A stretch of 64,000 nucleotides of DNA. Origin: Progne subis subis. Its lineage: Eukaryota > Chordata > Aves > Passeriformes > Hirundinidae. Under the pieces are notes generated by a model that was not told the origin of the DNA, searched no databases, and saw only the letters and a list, made by a program, of their open reading frames with translations. Made by a program: the position numbers and the translations under genes. The stretch is taken from NCBI GenBank assembly GCA_022316685.1, contig JAKJHU010000163.1, positions 1-64,000 on the forward strand, written 5' to 3'. Positions 58,687 to 64,000 of this stretch are shown in pieces; position 1 is the stretch's first letter; each line of letters starts with the position of its first letter.

Positions 58687-61390
58687 CTCCACAGCCTTTG
58701 AGAAAAGCCTCACTGATCCCACTGAGCAGCTACAGAACCACACTCTCACCTGCCTTCAACAGATTTTAAAATGGGGAAGGGTCCTTGCCTGACCCTCGAT
58801 GACAGCACAGGGCACCCTGTGCTCCTCCAGAGCAATCCCACCTGACACAGAGAGGGAGCTGCCCCATCCTCCCACCTGACCATGCCTGATTACTTTCTTT
58901 TTGAAGTGAATCCTAAAGCTCTGAAGTCTAATTGCTTCTCTTAGCAGCCAGATTCACATAATGACTACAGTGTTTTGCCACGTTGAATAGCAGCTGTGTA
59001 TCAGTAATATCTCTGGAGCAAGGTCAACTGCTCTGCAATAAAACTCCATCCTGCCTTTCACATCCCATCAGCACAATCAGCGAATTGGGCTCTTCCCCGA
59101 ATACCAAATGCAACAGCAAACTCCAGAACGAGCTTCCTGTGAGAGTGACAGCTCTGCTCGGTGAGCCAGCACCGGGCGCACATTCCTGATGCTGCAGTGC
59201 TGCTGCTGCTATCCCCAGTCCGTGCTGCTGCTGTCTCCAGCCCCACTCCAGCCAGGAGAGGCAAAATCTCCATAGATCTCACTGCTGATTATCACAGCCA
59301 GGCAGGCAGAGAGGTCACCCTGACCCAAACGTGTGGTAAAACCCATTTTCCCACAGCTTTCACCCTGATCTCCCAAAACCACGCTCCCTCTCCATCCTGT
59401 CCCCTGCCCGAGCCTGCCAAACCAATCCCTCCTCCACGTGGTGCGCTTCGATTTGTTCCTGCTTCCATCCCTCTCCAAAAAGCAAAGGAGTAACAGGGTT
59501 AAAAAATCCATTTCAACAGGTTTTCCTCTCCTGCTCCCCCTTCTCGAAGGGATGTTCATAAACCCCTTGCCTGTTTTCCCATGGCTAATTAGCAGCGCAG
59601 ATAATAAGCTGGTTTCACGGAGTTAGCATGCATCAGCGTCTCTGCTAACTGGGTTAATTACACAGTGGATGGGCATTCGTTGAAGGGAGCATGGTGAGGA
59701 TGGATCTCCTTTTCCCAGCAGGGCTCCGGAACCTGCAGTATTTTCCAGGCAGTGCCACCAGTTTTCATGAGAATTCCGAATTTTTTCAACAATTCGGATT
59801 TTCCAGCGGTTTCCCCCCAAGCTCCAGTGCCACCAGCAGTGTGGCTCTGGCTGCCAGCTGTGTCCCCAGCCCAGGTGGCTCACGCACACGGTGGGTGAGG
59901 TGTTTCACACCAGTGGCAATGTCTCCTTTCTCCCAAAAACCTGTTACATTTTTGGTCAGTGAAGAGCTTTGAGCATTTGGCACCTTGAATTCTTCACAAC
60001 TCAAGGCAAAAGATACAAATGAACTGTAGGCAGGTAGAGACACCAAAAAAAAATGGTGAATTCAAGGCCAGGCTTCAAGGGGTTAAGAGCAACATCTCTG
60101 CTGGCAGAGGAGAGAGAGATGAATTCTCAGGTTCAAGAGCAATTTCAGAATCCACTCAAGCTTCATGCCACTCTGTGAAATCTCAGTGCACCTCAACTAG
60201 ATCAGAAATTGCTTTACATTCCCTCCTTTGTGTTTATGAGTTTGTAAAAGCTGATTTATTTTAGTCCATTGTTACTCTAGGATATTACAGCAAAGGCATT
60301 TATTGGGAGGAGAGCTGGGGTTCATTATAAGTTGCTTAAACAAAGTCGCTGCCATCAGGAAAGCTGGATCAGAGGGTATTTTGTTTTATTGCACTGCAAG
60401 GAGATACCTTGGCAGCAGAGTTAACCAAGGCCTGGCAGCTGATGGGGGAGAGGAGAGCTGTGGTCAGATGCAGTCAGTAGAAAAATTACTTTTCACTTCT
60501 CAGAGGACACAATTTCACCTGGAGAGTTTCATTTCTTACTCCGTTCCACACTTGCACGGTGGCTGTGTTTCCCCTTTTGCTCTCGCTGCTGAAGAAAAGA
60601 CACCAGGCTGGGAGTGCCCCCCAAAAAAGTCTTATTTTAACCATAAATGTGAAAGGTTTTTGGCCTTCCTGTAGAGCCTCACATCCATGTGCCAGGCCCT
60701 GCTTCTCACTCTGCAAGGCCAAAGGACTCACCCCTTCTGCTGTGACCCCTGAGCTTCTGCTGAAAATAGGATATTTCACTCCACCCTTCACCTCCTCATT
60801 CTCCCCAGCTCCAACCCCTTGGCCTCCTCCCTGATCCCTCCTTTCCAAAGGCTTTTCCCCATTTCTTACTCAACCAAGGAGTTCAGGAGAAAAACCCAGC
60901 TGTGGAAGAATTTGAAAGCAATTTTGCAGCTGCCTTGTGATCAGAGGCAAAGCTCCTATCAGGGATGCTCACTTTGGAGCCACAGAAATAATTATCTCTG
61001 CTCATTGAGAGAGAGATTGGGGGAAAATACCCACACTCAGTGCTTCCCAAATGGCCTGGCTGGCTCCTGCCTGCATTTCTGAGCTGCCATCAAATAGTCT
61101 TGGCTGTGTTTTGTCCAGGACACCTGGGGAAAGTTCTCCCTGAAGAAAAAAGGCTGGAAACTCCCCCATGCACAAGTGGGGTGCATTCCTTTACCCACTG
61201 CACTGACAGGGCTCAACAACTCCTCTGACACCTCAGCAGCTTCACCCAGCTGATCTCTGGGGTGGGTTTGCACCAGGAGGAAGTGAATTAGAATAAACAG
61301 CATTCCACACATCCATTGCTGTGATTCATTACTCACTGGTTGATATAAAAGAGATGGAGAGCGACTTTTCGCTCAGGCAGACAGTGATAG

Positions 61391-61565
61391 GTCAAGGTGG
61401 AGCAGTTTTAAACCAAAAGAGGAGAGATTTACATCAGATGTGGGGAAGAAATTCCTCTCTGTGAGGGCGGTGAGGCCCTGGCACAGGTTACCCAGAGAAG
61501 CTGTGGCTGCTCCATCCCTGGGAGCGTCCAAGGCCAGGTTTTCATCCTGGGATTCTATGATTTCC
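61391..61565 (+). mobile_element. CR1 LINE 3' fragment with internal deletion
   Basis: Contains 'gggcggtgaggccctggca', 'cccagagaagctgtggctg' and 'gcgtccaaggccaggtttt', then jumps to GGGATTCTATGATT. The usual stretch between 'ggccaggtt' and the octamer tail is missing, so this copy carries an internal deletion. Confidence 0.92.
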
Positions 61566-63235
61566 TCAGTTTTCTTAGTAATTAATCAGAATCTCTGAGC
61601 CCTCTGGGGAAGGACTGTGTTTGCACAGCACTTGTCTCTGCTCTCAGCTGGCTTTACTTGGTGCCACGATGAACTGAATCCTTAAAAACTGCCCTGACAC
61701 ATTAAAAACTCTTCTCTGAAAGCAGAGTGAAAAATAACACTCTCCTCCACAGAGCTAAACCCAAATGCGGGCACTTTTAAAACTTCCTTTATAACTTTCT
61801 GATCCAGATCTGAAAATTGGCTGTCAGATCAAGCCAACAAATTGCAGATCTGCCCTTCCTCCCTTAATTCCATGCTGGGATCAGCGTTCCTGCTGGAGCT
61901 GCAGGAGGAATGAATAAACAGCTCTTGCCTTCAAACCCCGCACCCTGCACCTTTTCCTCCAGAGATAATCACATACACTCTTGATTTAATAGCTGATTCC
62001 GGGGGAGATTAAAGCTGAAAGGAATAGGCCACATATGAGGAGTTTTTATCTGTAGGTGGGAGAGATTTCCAAGGCAGCCACACAGGCTGGAGGAGTGCAC
62101 AAAGTTTCCTCTGTCACCTGAAAAATGTGGTTCTTGAAGGAGGTCTGCCTCAAAACCCTGGGGATTTTAAGCTTTGCAGGGGCAGTGTGTGGCATTCTGG
62201 GGCAGCATGGGACACCCTGCCAGCCTCAAAGCCCCTTGCCAAGGGTCGTGCTCAGACAGGGACGTTATTCAGATTCTTTCCTCATTTCTTATTCAAGGGA
62301 AAAAATCCCGATTTAAGGATTGCTGACCCTTGGCTGGTGAATGAGGCGTAAGTGAAAGCAGTGGCACTGTGGCAGGGTACACCCGACACCTCCCTGATCC
62401 TCTTGTTGGGTCAAACGGGGTCTGCAGCTCTTTGAGACTCCAAATCCCCAGAAATAAATCCTCCTAAAGAGACCAGCTATGCCTAAGCTGGCTCTCCAAG
62501 TGCCAGCTCCAAGCTCTGAGATGTAATACAGCGAAGACAAACTGTGCACCCATTAGCACCACATCAATATCATTTAAAGCCCCATTCTGAGGAGGGCCTG
62601 GCAGCCCTCTTAATGCATTTCATTTCCCTGTGTCTCTGAGTGGACATAAATAATTGTGCAGTGCTGGCCCTTCCCACTCCGTCCTCCCCAGCCAGAAGGA
62701 TTATCTCTTGTTCTTTCCCCAGATTTGGCTCCGGGATGCAAACACCATTTATGGCCACCGATTGTTGGAAAGGCCAAGTGTATAATGTACCATAAAATGA
62801 GATTTTAATACTCAGTGGGAGATCCGAGCAGCTCTGTTTTGTCACAGCGGCCTCTGTTCCCACACTTGAGTGATCCCCAGCTCTTGGAGCTTCCCACTGG
62901 GTTCAGGAGGACCTGGAGTGAGGAGAACACTCATCCAGCATGGGCTTAATGATTCTGTTTTCTGCTGTTGTTTTTACCGCTTTGCCCTCAGATTTTTGCC
63001 TTGCAAGGGCTGCCCTTGATCCAAATCCTAGCTCAGACTGGCAGGGACTCTCTGGGCAGAGGGCAGGCCACAAAATGAAGGAAGGTTCCACAAACAGAGA
63101 AGGCAGGCTCAGCTCTGGTTGTTTCTCCCACAAAGCCAAGCTGAAGGATCAGTTTTATCCTCCCAAAGTTGGGAAACCAGCAAAGCTGAGCCTGGGGAGC
63201 AGCCTGCAACAGAGGAGAGGAAAATCTATCATGTA

Positions 63236-63480
63236 TTAATCACAATAGGGCATCTTTCCTCAGCCTCCTATAAAACTCCAGTGTGATAATTTAGTGGTGA
63301 GAATATCCTCTAATGAGCTTCGAGGAAACTGCAGTCGTCTTAATGGGCTTCTTAATGAAGAATCATTTAGGATTTTATTAACACTGAGGAAAAACACATG
63401 GTGTTTGGTAGCTGTTTGGAGCTGGGTGAACATGAATAATTGCTTCAAATGCTCAAACACAAGCGCTCTAATGGGCCCCT
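63236..63480. promoter_or_regulatory. AT-rich block, possible conserved non-coding element
   Basis: Non-repetitive, with repeated TAATG/TTAATG words (near 63312, 63341, 63353 and 63376) and GATAATTTAG. No splice sites. The call rests on composition only. Confidence 0.25.
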
Positions 63481-64000
63481 CTTTGGTGCTTGAAGGATAT
63501 CACAGTTTGGTCTTTGTGAGGAGTATCCAGAAAGAAGATTTTGTGTTGGTTCCTAAGACAGAATTTCCAGCACGTCCAGCGTTGTGGCAAATGCCGTTGG
63601 TGCCATGTGGACCCCAGATGTTCTCACAGGTGAAGAGAGAGTGAAGAGCCAGTGGAAAGCATCAGTGGGTCTCAGCTTTGAATCTCATCCTGGCTGGCTC
63701 CAGGTTCATCCAAAGAGCAACGTTTGCCAAGTGATCCCAGTTTTTTATTTTGCTCCTATGTTTTATTTTATATCTAAAGCCCTGACACCACTCAAACTTC
63801 AAGCAAGGTCCTGGTGCACCAGCTGAGGTGGACCAGGAGAGCTGGGAGAGGGGAAGTTGTCATTTCCCAGCACAATTTACCCAATTAATGGGCAATTTGT
63901 TCTGTGGGCATCACATATCAGCAGTTTGAGTGAACAAAACCAAGAGCTTCATGCTCTGCAAGCCTTCTGTGTGGGATCTGCTCACTGCAGAAAGGCTGAC
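63481..64000. other. Intergenic DNA, nothing recognised
   Basis: No repeat, gene or RNA signal was identified in the last 520 bases. Confidence 0.55.

Larger units (their letters stand above)
53561..63235. other. Intergenic DNA, no gene supported
   Basis: Includes a long TTCC repeat (54229-54330), the longest open frame of the window (54816-55664, treated as chance), CAAAA-type repeats (56990-57020), a 46-bp duplication (58080-58171) and two CR1 tails. AT-rich patches at 54000-54090, 55205-55440 and 57300-57660 are possible regulatory DNA but nothing specific can be said. Confidence 0.5.

Noticed and set aside
20924..64000. The classical nectin-1 alpha terminal exon (tail ending EWYV) downstream
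   Set aside because: No frame contains an EWYV end or the acidic tail expected of nectin-1 alpha; it is not in this window.
1..64000. CRISPR arrays, phage or bacterial operons, ERV with intact genes
   Set aside because: No spaced direct repeats, no ribosome-binding-site gene trains, and no reverse transcriptase, Gag or Env motifs in any long frame.

Overview
The window looks like a nuclear segment of a bird genome. It carries several short, 5'-truncated CR1 LINE tails ending in the characteristic octamer-type 3' repeats, very few other interspersed repeats, and many GC-rich minisatellites and poly-A/T or pyrimidine runs. CR1 is also common in other reptiles, so 'bird' is an inference. There are no bacterial-type genes, operons, CRISPR arrays or phage modules. 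Almost every open frame in the window is a chance ORF in intron or intergenic DNA.

The only gene I can support lies on the + strand in the first third (about 6.76-22 kb). It is the 3' part of a nectin-family cell adhesion receptor, most likely NECTIN1. The extracellular Ig-domain exons must lie left of base 1. In order I see: a transmembrane exon (6757-6904); two cytoplasmic exons (8782-8868 and 9320-9430); a terminal exon whose short tail carries two ITIM-like tyrosine motifs (14360-14500); a 45-nt basic cassette exon (16201-16245); and a second terminal exon whose protein ends in E-Q-Y-V (20705-20923), which matches the nectin A/E-x-Y-V afadin-binding consensus. All three downstream exons begin in phase 0 with an Asn codon, so each can follow exon 9320-9430. 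The gene therefore appears able to make a tail with paired tyrosine motifs or a tail with a PDZ ligand. The second cytoplasmic exon (8782-8868) is one base short in a C-rich run. As written this breaks the frame, and it is either an assembly error or a real frameshift.

From about 22 kb to 64 kb I find no convincing protein-coding exon. This part holds CR1 fragments (24.5, 44.8, 50.2, 52.0, 58.5 and 61.4 kb), minisatellites (27.2, 45.1 and 58.1 kb), long simple repeats (47.1 and 54.2 kb), an isolated CpG island (44.19-44.71 kb) and several AT-rich blocks full of TAATTA/ATTA motifs that look like conserved non-coding or enhancer DNA (about 30.1-30.8, 45.75-45.9, 49.25-49.66, 53.0-53.56 and 63.24-63.48 kb). 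Those enhancer calls rest on composition and motif content only.

The most interesting observation is the branched 3' end of the nectin gene: one membrane anchor with alternative intracellular endings.
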